Shown: positions 53,503 to 62,364, counted from the stretch's first letter. The stretch is 64,000 nt of DNA from Cyanobacteria bacterium OH_CBrB_359 (GCA_023433065.1 JAEZET010000001.1:1-64000), one strand, 5' to 3'. Numbers and translations are program-made. The notes: a model not told the origin generated them from the sequence alone.

Positions 53503-53994
53503 TTACCGTCCCATTATTTTTTTGCGCTCAACAAAATTAGGACTAGGTACCTCAACTTTGGGAGCAGAATTGTATTTAAGTCTTTCATTTCTGCCTAAAT
53601 AAGGGGCTTTTTCCGCATTTTTCATAACTTCATCAACATTCGGAACATTTTTAAAGCTGTCAGTTCTCATTTCATCAGAAAAAGGTTTTGTGTATTTATA
53701 ATAATCAGCAGGCAAAACATAATTATCACTTTTAGGAATTACATTGAATGAAATCGCAGAAGCTTCTTGCATAAGATCCGTCAACATCCTTATAAACCCC
53801 ATGCCCAAAACCATTATAGCTAAGAACACACCAAGAATTTTAGGGGCTGCGGCAATTGTTTGCTCTTGAACCTGAGTTACTGCCTGCAATACACCGACAA
53901 CCAGACCTATAGCCGCTGCAACAAGTACGCATGGCATAGAAATCATAAGCATCGTCACCAGACCTTTTCCCATAAATTCGAGCAATATTTCCAT
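53503..53994 (-). CDS. fliQ: Flagellar biosynthesis protein FliQ with C-terminal extension
   Basis: A 163-residue protein. Residues 1-85 are a standard two-helix FliQ (MISMPCVLVAAAIGLVVG, QVQEQTIAAAPKILGVFLA). The remaining ~75 residues are an unusual hydrophilic extension (KYTKPFSDEMRTDSF, VEVPSPNFVERKKIMGR); normal FliQ is about 89 residues. No frameshift is needed to read through. Lies between fliP and the 121-aa domain protein. Confidence 0.9.
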   Translation of the reverse strand: MEILLEFMGKGLVTMLMISMPCVLVAAAIGLVVGVLQAVTQVQEQTIAAAPKILGVFLAIMVLGMGFIRMLTDLMQEASAISFNVIPKSDNYVLPADYYKYTKPFSDEMRTDSFKNVPNVDEVMKNAEKAPYLGRNERLKYNSAPKVEVPSPNFVERKKIMGR

Positions 53995-54004
53995 AGTTTT
54001 ATCC

Positions 54005-54646
54005 TTAATTAAAGCTGCTTACAAGTCCCTGAACAATTAAGCTCCATCCGTCAACCGCAATAAAAATCAATAGTTTAAACGGCAAAGAAATTATTGTAGG
54101 AGACAACATGAACATACCGAGTGCAAGTAATATGTTTGCAACAACCAAATCCAGTACAATAAACGGCACAAATATTATAAATCCGATTTCAAACGCTGTT
54201 TTAAGTTCGCTTATGATAAAGGCAGGAGCAACTTCCCAAATTGTAATCTCATCAGGACTGTTCGGAGGGCGCTTCTTGGAAAGTTCTATAAAGAAAGCCA
54301 AATCTTCTTGTCTTGTCTGCTTCATCATAAATTCTTTTAAAGGTTTAGACCCTTCACTAACCGCCATAACCATAGAACCGGTTTTCTGATAGGGTTTAAC
54401 ACCGGCATCCCACATTTGCTGAAAAACATTACCCATACTATAGAAAGTCAAAATTATTGATAGACCGATTAATACAATTGCAGGCGGAACTTGCTGCGTA
54501 CCAAGAGCCTGTTTAAGAAAAGAAAATACGATTACATACCTTAAAAAGCTTGTCATACAAGTAAAAACGAATGGCAATAATGAAAATAAACTCATTACCA
54601 CCAACATTTGTAAAACGGGATTTAAATCTTTCAACAGACTATCCAT
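54005..54646 (-). CDS. fliP: Flagellar biosynthesis protein FliP
   Basis: A 213-residue export-gate protein with four membrane segments. FliP signatures: TSFLRYVIVFSFLKQALG, TQQVPPAIVLIGLSIILT, AFIISELKTAFEIGF and the C-terminal PFKLLIF with GWSLIVQGLV. It lacks the cleavable leader of enterobacterial FliP and so has T3SS-like length. Second gate component after fliO. Confidence 0.93.
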   Translation of the reverse strand: MDSLLKDLNPVLQMLVVMSLFSLLPFVFTCMTSFLRYVIVFSFLKQALGTQQVPPAIVLIGLSIILTFYSMGNVFQQMWDAGVKPYQKTGSMVMAVSEGSKPLKEFMMKQTRQEDLAFFIELSKKRPPNSPDEITIWEVAPAFIISELKTAFEIGFIIFVPFIVLDLVVANILLALGMFMLSPTIISLPFKLLIFIAVDGWSLIVQGLVSSFN

Positions 54647-54657
54647 AATTAACCTCT

Positions 54658-55083
54658 TTATGACTCCAGTTTTCTAAGCAGTTCTCTCATAACCGGCAAT
54701 TTCCTGACATTTGATTTATTTTCTTCGGCTTCAGCAGATATAGAATTCCGTCTGAGAGAAATTTTATTTTCACTCTTATTGTTCTCCAAAAGTTTTGCCG
54801 TTGATACGATTGGGGAAACACCTGTATCTGATGCTTCAAGCTTTGCTAAAAATGAAGTTTGCTCAATGTCTGCTGCAATAAGAAATTTTTCATTTCCTGC
54901 TCTTAAAACATAAACCGATTTTCTTGGTGAAAGGCTAATGCAATTTTCAACCTTTAAAAAATCCTGTTTGCTTTTATGAGAAGTAACATCCAGAAAAAAT
55001 TTCTTATATATAACCAGGCATAAAAATATAACCCCTACCATAGCAAGAGTGTAAGCTGCAAAATTAATTAAGTAGTTAACCAT
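54658..55083 (-). CDS. fliO: FliO-like flagellar biosynthesis protein
   Basis: A 141-residue protein with one N-terminal membrane segment (about 7-27) and a small cytoplasmic FliO-like domain (VENCISLSPRKSVYVLRAGNEKFLIAADIEQTSFLAKL, cited from SLSPRKSVYVLRAG to TSFLAKL), then a charged tail. FliO helps FliP assembly. Call rests on domain form and position between the SpoA protein and fliP. Confidence 0.75.
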   Translation of the reverse strand: MVNYLINFAAYTLAMVGVIFLCLVIYKKFFLDVTSHKSKQDFLKVENCISLSPRKSVYVLRAGNEKFLIAADIEQTSFLAKLEASDTGVSPIVSTAKLLENNKSENKISLRRNSISAEAEENKSNVRKLPVMRELLRKLES

Positions 55084-55097
55084 TATATTACTCCTGT

Positions 55098-56243
55098 TTA
55101 AATGTTCTCATCTTCAATTTCAAAGTTGCTATAGTCAAAATCTTCTTCATTAAATTCATCTTCTTCTGCTTCTTCTTCTAGCTCAGAAGCCTCATTTTCA
55201 ATTGCTTCACTTTGCTCATCCAGATCATCTTTGTAAAGAGTATCAACTCTTACCCCGTACCTATCATTTATAATGACCAATTCTCCGGAGGCAATAATTT
55301 TATCCTCGACTTTTAAATCAATTTTGTTTTCATAGACAGAACCTATATCAACAACAAGCCCTTCAGAGATTTGCCTGAGATCGCCAAGCGGGATTTTAAC
55401 CTGCTCAAATTCTGCGGAAATGTCGACCTGTATAGAATCCCACATGTTTTTTACTTTATTTTCTTCCATGATTTTTCCTCCGTTATCATCGACACTCACT
55501 ATCAAAGAAGGGTCAGGATTAAGTCTGAACTCTTTATTAAACTCTTCGACAGTAATAGTCATTTTATTTATATTGCTCTGTTCAAGAACAACAATGTCTT
55601 CAATATCAATATTTTTGAGGTCACTAAGCTGAATTTTTGAAGTCCCGACAAGTAAATCTACAGGTACTAAAGTTGCGGGGAAACTATCAATTTCAAAATT
55701 ATAAATTTTTTCCGCTGAGGGCATTTCAGGCACCAAAAGCGCAGGAAGTGTCAAAATAAGCTTACCGGTTTTATTAGCAGAACCTTTCACAAAAAAGGTC
55801 AGATGATAATCATCTTTATTGTCAGACTTGTGATGAATTTTCTTTGTGTTGACTAAAATTTCTTCAAAACTCTTATATAAAAAATCATTTACTGATGTTA
55901 GAATTTTTGCCTCTAGTTCAGTCATTTCCTCAAGTTTAAAAGGTTTACCGTTATCACCGAAAGTATCATTTAATATAATTTCAACAGCATCTTGAGAAAT
56001 CCTAAAGAGTAAATCTAAATCTTTTGTGATTTTAATTCTTGTAACAAAATAATCCTCACCTGCAAAGAGAATATTATTTTTTTCGCTTAAAGAAACAAAT
56101 TTAAGACTAATATGAGGGCCTATAAATTCATTAAAGGAAGCTTGTATTTTTGAAAAGAAAACATCATTAAACCATTGGTATTTTTTATTCAAACTACCTG
56201 ATGTTATTGACTTATTCGTTTTTTTAAGTTTTTCAGCTTGCAC
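55098..56243 (-). CDS. FliM/FliN-like motor switch protein with two SpoA domains
   Basis: A 381-residue GTG-started protein (the codon is preceded in frame by a stop). Residues about 15-185 resemble the FliM middle domain (FGDNGKPFKLEEMTELEAKI region). Two SpoA domains follow: about 190-255 (ATLVPVDLLVGTSKIQLSDL) and about 265-340 (QVKIPLGDLRQISEGLVVDI). The acidic C-terminus (345-381) is Glu/Asp-rich. No FliM N-terminal CheY-binding motif is seen. It may serve as combined C-ring protein of flagellum or T3SS. First gene of the export operon. Confidence 0.75.
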   Translation of the reverse strand: MQAEKLKKTNKSITSGSLNKKYQWFNDVFFSKIQASFNEFIGPHISLKFVSLSEKNNILFAGEDYFVTRIKITKDLDLLFRISQDAVEIILNDTFGDNGKPFKLEEMTELEAKILTSVNDFLYKSFEEILVNTKKIHHKSDNKDDYHLTFFVKGSANKTGKLILTLPALLVPEMPSAEKIYNFEIDSFPATLVPVDLLVGTSKIQLSDLKNIDIEDIVVLEQSNINKMTITVEEFNKEFRLNPDPSLIVSVDDNGGKIMEENKVKNMWDSIQVDISAEFEQVKIPLGDLRQISEGLVVDIGSVYENKIDLKVEDKIIASGELVIINDRYGVRVDTLYKDDLDEQSEAIENEASELEEEAEEDEFNEEDFDYSNFEIEDENI

Positions 56244-56379
56244 AGTTTAGCCCTAGTCCCAAGTCTTTATTAATAAACAGGCATACTTCCCCTAGTTATA
56301 CAATATCGATTTTCGGCTATTGCTACATCATTTATTTGTTGTATATTTAATTTAATGATTTATCGAAACTAGTCAAATT

Positions 56380-56757
56380 TTAAAGCGTTTTTGAGACTTT
56401 CAAAACCAATTTTTTCAGCAGATATAATAAAGATGACTTTAGAGTGGAATAATCGGCATCAAGAGCTTTATTCTTTGCAAGAACAATTACGGAGAGATAT
56501 TTTGACAAGTAATCAAGCTCCCCGTCTTTCCATGCCAATCTATAAGCCTCTCTCACAAGCCTTTTTATACGATTTCTTTTAACGGCTCTTTTGTGTATTT
56601 TTTTGCTGACAACAAATGCTGCTTTTGTTGGTATCTCATAAGATTCTTTTTTTTTGCCCAGATAAACAATTAAATAATCGTCAGCCATGGAATTTTTGAG
56701 TTTATATGTGGCTGTAAAAGCAGAATTTTTTTTTAATCTGAACTGTTTTTTTAACAT
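56380..56757 (-). CDS. rnpA: Ribonuclease P protein component
   Basis: A 125-residue basic protein that supports RNase P RNA in 5'-tRNA processing. The motif KRAVKRNRIKRLVREAYRLA (RNP-like signature) and AAFVVSKKIHKRAV are intact. Follows rpmH in the universal rpmH-rnpA order. yidD and yidC do not follow; the export operon comes next. Confidence 0.94.
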   Translation of the reverse strand: MLKKQFRLKKNSAFTATYKLKNSMADDYLIVYLGKKKESYEIPTKAAFVVSKKIHKRAVKRNRIKRLVREAYRLAWKDGELDYLSKYLSVIVLAKNKALDADYSTLKSSLLYLLKKLVLKVSKTL

Positions 56758-56767
56758 TTATTACCCT

Positions 56768-56792
56768 AAAGGCTATCTTAAAGATAGCCTTT
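56768..56792 (-). terminator. Hairpin between rpmH and rnpA, possible attenuator
   Basis: An almost perfect palindrome, AAAGGCTATCTT with AAGATAGCCTTT around a single A. On the minus strand only TTTA follows, so termination would be partial; it may instead be a processing site that sets the L34:RnpA ratio. Confidence 0.5.
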
Positions 56793-56820
56793 TTAAATTT
56801 TAAACTAATTGAATATAAAA

Positions 56821-56973
56821 TTAAGCTCTGTTTTTAGCTTCAATTGCAAGTTTATGACGACCCTTAGCTCTTCTTTTGTTAAGAACTTCTCTACCGCCGT
56901 CAGTTGCCATTCTTGCTCTGAAACCGCTTACTTTTTGTCTTTTTCTCTTAGTGCCTTCAAGTGTGCGTCTCAT
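56821..56973 (-). CDS. rpmH: 50S ribosomal protein L34
   Basis: A 50-residue L34: MRRTLEGTKRKRQKVSGFRA, MATDGGREVLNKRRAKGRH and a short acidic/basic end EAKNRA. The N-terminus differs from the usual MKRTYQP only mildly. AAGGAGAAAT is a good ribosome binding site. It is 63 bp upstream of rnpA. Confidence 0.95.
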   Translation of the reverse strand: MRRTLEGTKRKRQKVSGFRARMATDGGREVLNKRRAKGRHKLAIEAKNRA

Positions 56974-57068
56974 TTTATTTCTCCTTGAATATTATATTTG
57001 CCAGTTGTATCATAATAAATAATACATAACTCAAAGTCAATGTTACACAAATAAAAAGGTTAATTAAT

Positions 57069-57872
57069 ATGAACAAAAAAATCGGGTTTATCGGATTTGG
57101 GAAAATGGCAAACGCAATTGCAAAAGGCATAATAGACTCAAAATTCGCAAATCCTTCTGATATTCTAATCTATGATTTAAATAAAAACGCTCTTGAAAAA
57201 GCAGAAAAAGAATTCAAGGTAAAAATTGCCAAAGACAATTCTGAAGTCATACAACACTCAGATGTAATAGTATTTGCAGTCAAACCATTTGTACTTAAAG
57301 ACACATTAAAAGAGATTCTTCCGGCTTTAAACACCGAAAAGATAGTAATATCAATTGCAGCAGGTATATCAATAAAAACCATAAGTGAAATTACGGGCAA
57401 AACGCCTGTTATAAGAGTAATGCCCAACACTCCTGCGCTTGTAAATTCAGGCATGAGTGCAATTTGCCGCTCAGAATATGCTTCAAATGAGGATGCAAAA
57501 ATAGCTTTAGGTATCTTCAAAAGCGTAGGGGAAGTAATTGAGACTGAAGAAAAATACATTGATATTATTACCGCAATCAGCGGCTCCGGACCAGCTTTTT
57601 ACTATTATGTCATAGATGAAATAGCAAAAGCCGGTGAAAAACTGGGGTTAGATTATAAAACAGCTCTTGATTTGTCGGCACAGACAGCACTCGGTGCAGC
57701 TAAAATGATTATGAAGCAGGATGTACCTCCAGAGCAGCTTATAATAAACGTAACTACCCCGGGAGGATGTACTGAAGTCGGTAACAATACCTTAAAATCC
57801 CATAACCTTTCTTCCATTTTGTATGATACAATTAAAAATACGATGGAAAAAGCCAAGGCTATGGGGGACTGA
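57069..57872 (+). CDS. proC: Pyrroline-5-carboxylate reductase
   Basis: A 267-residue enzyme for the last step of proline synthesis. Rossmann motif IGFIGFGKMANAIAKG, RVMPNTPALVNSGMSA, SGSGPAFYYYVIDE and NVTTPGGCTEVG are canonical. Length is normal. It overlaps rmuC by one base (TGATGG). Confidence 0.95.
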   Translation: MNKKIGFIGFGKMANAIAKGIIDSKFANPSDILIYDLNKNALEKAEKEFKVKIAKDNSEVIQHSDVIVFAVKPFVLKDTLKEILPALNTEKIVISIAAGISIKTISEITGKTPVIRVMPNTPALVNSGMSAICRSEYASNEDAKIALGIFKSVGEVIETEEKYIDIITAISGSGPAFYYYVIDEIAKAGEKLGLDYKTALDLSAQTALGAAKMIMKQDVPPEQLIINVTTPGGCTEVGNNTLKSHNLSSILYDTIKNTMEKAKAMGD

Positions 57873-58978
57873 TGGAAACAGTATTTTTTTTAACAGGGAT
57901 AATTATCGGTCTAATAACAGGAATTATCGCTACATTTGCAGTATATAAAATTCAACAGAAAAACAACCTTAAATCTCAAGAAGATATGTATAATCAAATG
58001 CAGCTTGTGTTTGAAAATATCGCAAATAAAATTGCCAAAGAAAATACTCAGGATTTCACAAATATTTCAAAAGAAAGGATGAATGAACTTTTAGAACCTT
58101 TCAAAGAAAAAATTGAAGAATTTAAGAAAAAATTTGAAGAAAATAATCAAAAATTCACGACGCTTGACCTGCATATAAAAGATGTAATCGAAACCGGAAA
58201 TAAAATCACAAAAGACACTTCAACCCTCTCTCAAGCCCTAAAAGGAGACAATATCAAACAGGGCAAATGGGGGGAACTCATTTTGGAGAGAGTCTTAGAA
58301 CTCTCAGCTTTAAGAAAAGGCGAAGAATACATAATACAACCGTCAGTTGAGATGAAACGACCTGATGCCGCAATTTTATTGCCTGATAAAAAAGCTGTAT
58401 TTATCGATGCAAAGACATCTTTAGCTTCTTATGATTCTTACATAAATGCTGAAACTGAAGAACAAAAAGAATATTACTTAAAACAATTTAAAGAATCTAC
58501 AAAAACTCATATTTCAAATCTCTCTAAAAGAGAATATTTTGAAGTTACAGAGTTCAATTCCCCTGAATATGTCTTGATGTTTATACCGATTGAAAGCTGT
58601 TACTCAATGTTATTTTTGGAAGATGCTCAATTATGGGAGCTAGCCTGGAAAAACAAAATCATGCCTGTTTCACCTTCTACGCTTCTGGCTGCTCTAAAAA
58701 TAATAAACAGCTTTAATATAGTACAAAGACAAAATAATAATGCTCTTGAAATAGCATCGCTCGCAGGCAAAATGATAGATAAATTTGCAGAAATGATTAA
58801 AGATTTAAATACCGCTCAAAAGGCCATAAGCCAAATCCTAACCAAACTTGTAGGCAGGGGAAATATAATCAGCCAAATAGAGAAATTGCAGGAACTTGGA
58901 GCAAAATCTTCAAAACAAATTCCTCAAATCTCTGATGAAACTATTCAGTATAATGAATTAGTTGAGATTGGGGAATAA
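57872..58978 (+). CDS. rmuC: RmuC-family DNA recombination protein
   Basis: A 368-residue protein with one N-terminal membrane segment, a coiled coil (about 30-110) and a PD-(D/E)xK nuclease-like core with KQGKWGELILERVLE, RPDAAILLPDKKAVFIDAKTSL and EYVLMFIPIE. RmuC limits inversions at short repeats, with unclear biochemistry. The gene start overlaps the proC stop; the 3' end overlaps a convergent gene by 21 bp. Confidence 0.93.
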   Translation: METVFFLTGIIIGLITGIIATFAVYKIQQKNNLKSQEDMYNQMQLVFENIANKIAKENTQDFTNISKERMNELLEPFKEKIEEFKKKFEENNQKFTTLDLHIKDVIETGNKITKDTSTLSQALKGDNIKQGKWGELILERVLELSALRKGEEYIIQPSVEMKRPDAAILLPDKKAVFIDAKTSLASYDSYINAETEEQKEYYLKQFKESTKTHISNLSKREYFEVTEFNSPEYVLMFIPIESCYSMLFLEDAQLWELAWKNKIMPVSPSTLLAALKIINSFNIVQRQNNNALEIASLAGKMIDKFAEMIKDLNTAQKAISQILTKLVGRGNIISQIEKLQELGAKSSKQIPQISDETIQYNELVEIGE

Positions 58979-59608
58979 ATAGATTTTCCCGTCATCGCCC
59001 CGCCACTGAAGCCAGCCTATTCTGGCAGAATTCCCGAGATCAAGAACATTCACAAGCATCCAGTTACCTCTTATAATTGAAAAATTGATATATTTTGGAT
59101 AGCTGAAGCTTTCAAGAGTCTGGGAATCATTAGAATCCTGACTATATAGTCTTTTTTGATTTTCAGGAATATCTTTGAATATATAAAGTCCGTTTTTCTT
59201 TCCCCAGTGATAGAAAAAGTTTTTCCAGGTCATAAAAGAATTAAAATCTGGCATTCTAACCCAACCTGTCTGTCCGGTTTTTTGATTTATATAAATTTCA
59301 AACCAACCGTCTTCCTGATTGGTTTCTACTGCCGCAAAAGCAAGATTGAGAGAAGAAATCTGCGCAATAAGCAAATGATTCAAAGGACTCTCATAGTCAA
59401 CTATAGCGCTCTGTGGCTGTTTTAAACTGATGCGATTTAAAACCTCTGAGCGAAAATCAGGCTTAGCGTAGATTACAAAATCAGACGGCAAATTTAAAAC
59501 CCCTATACCCCAATATCCTATACTGGATGAGCTTGAAGGCATTATATCCGCATAACAAGCGGCAATTGACATTATAAAAAAAATAATTAGATAAAATAAT
59601 TTTTTCAT
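58958..59608 (-). CDS. Secreted SH3-like hypothetical protein
   Basis: A 216-residue exported protein. The signal peptide (MKKLFYLIIFFIMSIAACYA) can be read as type I (cleavage after CYA) or lipoprotein (IAAC). The mature part has SH3-like features (SDFVIYAKPDFRSEVLNRI, DGWFEIYINQKTGQTGWVRM) found in cell-wall and envelope proteins, then a second beta region with GNWMLVNVLDLGNSARIGWL. Probably binds peptidoglycan or an envelope partner. Monocistronic. Confidence 0.65.
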   Translation of the reverse strand: MKKLFYLIIFFIMSIAACYADIMPSSSSSIGYWGIGVLNLPSDFVIYAKPDFRSEVLNRISLKQPQSAIVDYESPLNHLLIAQISSLNLAFAAVETNQEDGWFEIYINQKTGQTGWVRMPDFNSFMTWKNFFYHWGKKNGLYIFKDIPENQKRLYSQDSNDSQTLESFSYPKYINFSIIRGNWMLVNVLDLGNSARIGWLQWRGDDGKIYLFPNLN

Positions 59609-59745
59609 AGTTAAAATTATAATCAGATTAAGCTAAAATGTCGAATTTTAATGATATTTTTTGACAAATATTACCCACCTGTACTAGCAAAATAAATGCT
59701 TTTAAGGTTTTGTATGCCTGAATATCTAATAGGAGTGTGTATTAT

Positions 59746-60522
59746 ATGGAAACAAATGTATTAGCATTAAGCCGAAATCCCTTTCAAAATGTACAATTTA
59801 GCAACCCGATTACTAATGTTGTTGCAAAAATTAAAGAACCAATTGCAACAATAAATAAAATCGATAATGCAATAAGTTTTACTGCAAAAAAAGCAGACAA
59901 TGATTCTTTCCCCAAAATTGATATTGATGAAGAATCAGTGCCGACAAGTATTGAACTGTTTCATAAAAGAGGACTATTTACGACAACTTACGCAGGCAAA
60001 TTTAAAAATAATGCCCTGATAATGGAAACTATGGGAAATAAGTACGCAGGCTATTGCGGTGATAACGAATTTCACATTACGTTATCTACAATGTACGGAG
60101 CTGAATTAATCGGCTCTTCAAACGGACATTCCGTAATGACAAAAGCTTGGCAAGGAGATAAACCGGGGGTTTACATTTTAAATAGCAGCGGCTCAGCAAG
60201 ACAATCTATTAATATAACCTGTTATACAAAAAATGCTGAAAGCAATAACAGGGGTTTCTACGGAAATATGTTTGGCAAAAAAATATCTGCTTCTGTTGAA
60301 GGAACTTTAAAATCCGGAATGACAATAAAAGGTCTTATCAACGAAAAACCATTCAAGCTTAAAATTGATAAAGAAAAAATTGCAGGCGGCGGCTCCATAG
60401 ATACTACAGTATTTCCTTTTATATTTGCCATAGCTGATAAATTAGACAAAATAAGCTGCTATGAACCTCCTGAGGGGGACTACATTCCTGAAGACCCTTT
60501 AAAAGGAGTATTATCTTTTTAA
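59746..60522 (+). CDS. Hypothetical protein, unknown function
   Basis: A 258-residue protein that starts at ATG 59746, preceded by AGGAG; a nearer in-frame GTG at 59737 overlaps that signal. No signal peptide. The N-terminal ~80 residues are low-complexity and polar; the remainder is beta-rich (GLFTTTYAGKFKNNALIMET, YAGYCGDNEFHITLSTMYGA, GYFGNMFG-like loop, MTIKGLINEKPFKLKID). No family recognised. It overlaps thrS by 4 bp at the 3' end. Confidence 0.7.
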   Translation: METNVLALSRNPFQNVQFSNPITNVVAKIKEPIATINKIDNAISFTAKKADNDSFPKIDIDEESVPTSIELFHKRGLFTTTYAGKFKNNALIMETMGNKYAGYCGDNEFHITLSTMYGAELIGSSNGHSVMTKAWQGDKPGVYILNSSGSARQSINITCYTKNAESNNRGFYGNMFGKKISASVEGTLKSGMTIKGLINEKPFKLKIDKEKIAGGGSIDTTVFPFIFAIADKLDKISCYEPPEGDYIPEDPLKGVLSF

Positions 60523-62303
60523 CAACCTTTGACTGTTAGTTCTTTTGATTTATTTTTGATATCCTTAAGCACTTTATCAACAAATTCATCAATATTTATA
60601 GAGCCAACAGGTCCTATCGCCCTGACTCTCAGGGCGATTTCCTGTTTTTCAATCTCCCTGTCACCTATTACAGCTACATATGGTACTTTTTTATCCTGAA
60701 GTGCCTCTCTGATTTTATAATTCATGCTTTCTGAACGATCATCCAGTCTGGCTCTTATGCCTTGATCTAAAAGTTTTTCATAAACATTCTGAGCGAAATC
60801 GACATGCCGCTCTGCTATCGGCACAATACAAACCTGAGTAGGAGACAACCATAAAGGGAAAGCCCCTGCATAATGTTCAATTAAAATCCCATGGAATCTT
60901 TCCATTGAACCAAAAATAACTCTGTGCAACATAACAGGCGTTTTCAGACCGCCGTCTTTATCTTGATATTTTAACTCGAATCTCTCGGGCATATTAAAAT
61001 CAAGCTGGATTGTCGCACACTGCCAGGTTCTGCCTATTGCATCTTTAACTTTAAAATCTATTTTAGGGCCATAGAATGCTCCGTCACCCTCGTTAATTTC
61101 ATAGGTCATTCCACGATTGTCCATAGCTTCTTTTAAGCCGGCTTCTGCACGATTCCAGTTTTCGATATCACCTACAAAATCCTCAGGACGAGTTGATAAT
61201 TCAACCTCAAACTCCATATTAAAGATATCCATTGTATATTTAACAAATTCAATTATTCTGTTGATTTCATCGACTAGCTGCTCAGGTGTGCAGAATATAT
61301 GGGCATCATCCTGAGTAAAGCCCTGAACACGTGTTAGTCCTGATAAAGCTCCTGATTTTTCTTTTCTGTAAACAGTACCTAATTCTGCTAATCTCAAAGG
61401 CAAAGAACGATATGAGTACCTGTTTGCCTGATAAATCATTATGTGGAATGGACAATTCATAGGTTTAACAACGAATTGGTCATCACTGTCATCATCTTTT
61501 TCAATAAAAAACATATTGTCTCTGTAATGGCCTGTGTGACCTGATATATCCCAGAGTTTTGATTTCGCTATCTGAGGTGTATTTACGATAACATAGCCAC
61601 GTTTTCTGTGTTCTGACCTCCAGTAATTTTCGATTTCTTCTCTTATAACTGCAAGGTTCGGATGCCATAAAACAAGTCCACCTCCGACTTCTTCTCTTGT
61701 CGAAAATAAATCAAGCTGAGCTCCTAATTTTCTGTGGTCACGTTTTTTTGCTTCTTCAAGGAAATTCAAATATTCATCCAGCTCATCTTTTGTCCAAAAT
61801 GCAGTGGCATAAATTCTCTGAAGCATTTTATTTTTCTCATTACCTCTCCAATATGCACCCGCAACACTCAAAAGCTTAAATGCTTTGATATAAGTGGTAT
61901 TCGCAACATGAGGCCCTGAACATAAATCATTAAATAAAATATTTCCGTCTTTATCTTTTGTCAAATAAAGAGTAGGATTATCATTTTTATGCTCTTCTAA
62001 AAGTTCAGCCTTATAGATTTCTCCCTGAGATTTAAACTCTGCGATTTGGACCTCAACATCAGGAATTTCATATTTTTCAAAGAATAAATTTTGTTTTACT
62101 ATTTTCTTCATTTCTTCTTCGATTTTTGGCAAATCCTCTTCTGTCAATGTATAACCATCAATATCAAAATCATAATAAAACCCGCTGTCAATTGCAGGTC
62201 CTATTGCAAGTTTTGCCTGAGGGAAAAGATTTTGAACAGCTTGTGCCATAATATGCGAAGCTGAATGTCTTAATATGTGTAGTGTATCTTTATTCTTATC
62301 CAT
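60519..62303 (-). CDS. thrS: Threonyl-tRNA synthetase without TGS domain
   Basis: A 594-residue class II synthetase. It begins directly at the editing domain (HILRHSASHIMAQAV with its His pair, DLCSGPH with the editing Cys), then the catalytic domain (MNCPFHIMIYQ with a Zn ligand, RVQGFTQDDAHIFC, GAFYGPKID) and the anticodon-binding domain (QVCIVPIAERHVDFAQ). The ~60-residue N-terminal TGS domain of the 640-residue enzymes is absent. The start is well supported by AAGGA seven bases upstream. A terminator precedes it, coming from pfp. Confidence 0.95.
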   Translation of the reverse strand: MDKNKDTLHILRHSASHIMAQAVQNLFPQAKLAIGPAIDSGFYYDFDIDGYTLTEEDLPKIEEEMKKIVKQNLFFEKYEIPDVEVQIAEFKSQGEIYKAELLEEHKNDNPTLYLTKDKDGNILFNDLCSGPHVANTTYIKAFKLLSVAGAYWRGNEKNKMLQRIYATAFWTKDELDEYLNFLEEAKKRDHRKLGAQLDLFSTREEVGGGLVLWHPNLAVIREEIENYWRSEHRKRGYVIVNTPQIAKSKLWDISGHTGHYRDNMFFIEKDDDSDDQFVVKPMNCPFHIMIYQANRYSYRSLPLRLAELGTVYRKEKSGALSGLTRVQGFTQDDAHIFCTPEQLVDEINRIIEFVKYTMDIFNMEFEVELSTRPEDFVGDIENWNRAEAGLKEAMDNRGMTYEINEGDGAFYGPKIDFKVKDAIGRTWQCATIQLDFNMPERFELKYQDKDGGLKTPVMLHRVIFGSMERFHGILIEHYAGAFPLWLSPTQVCIVPIAERHVDFAQNVYEKLLDQGIRARLDDRSESMNYKIREALQDKKVPYVAVIGDREIEKQEIALRVRAIGPVGSINIDEFVDKVLKDIKNKSKELTVKGC

Positions 62304-62364
62304 TAGTTTATCCTTTTCATAGTCTTTTTTATTTATATCATATTTTTTGCTGAATTAAAAATTT

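Noticed and set aside
53503..53994. FliQ extension as a frameshift fusion of two genes
   Set aside because: The frame is continuous, no second ribosome binding site is seen, and the tail has normal composition; a true extension is more likely.
56821..56973. Replication origin near rpmH
   Set aside because: rpmH-rnpA often lies near dnaA and oriC, but no dnaA gene or cluster of TTATCCACA-like boxes was seen around it.
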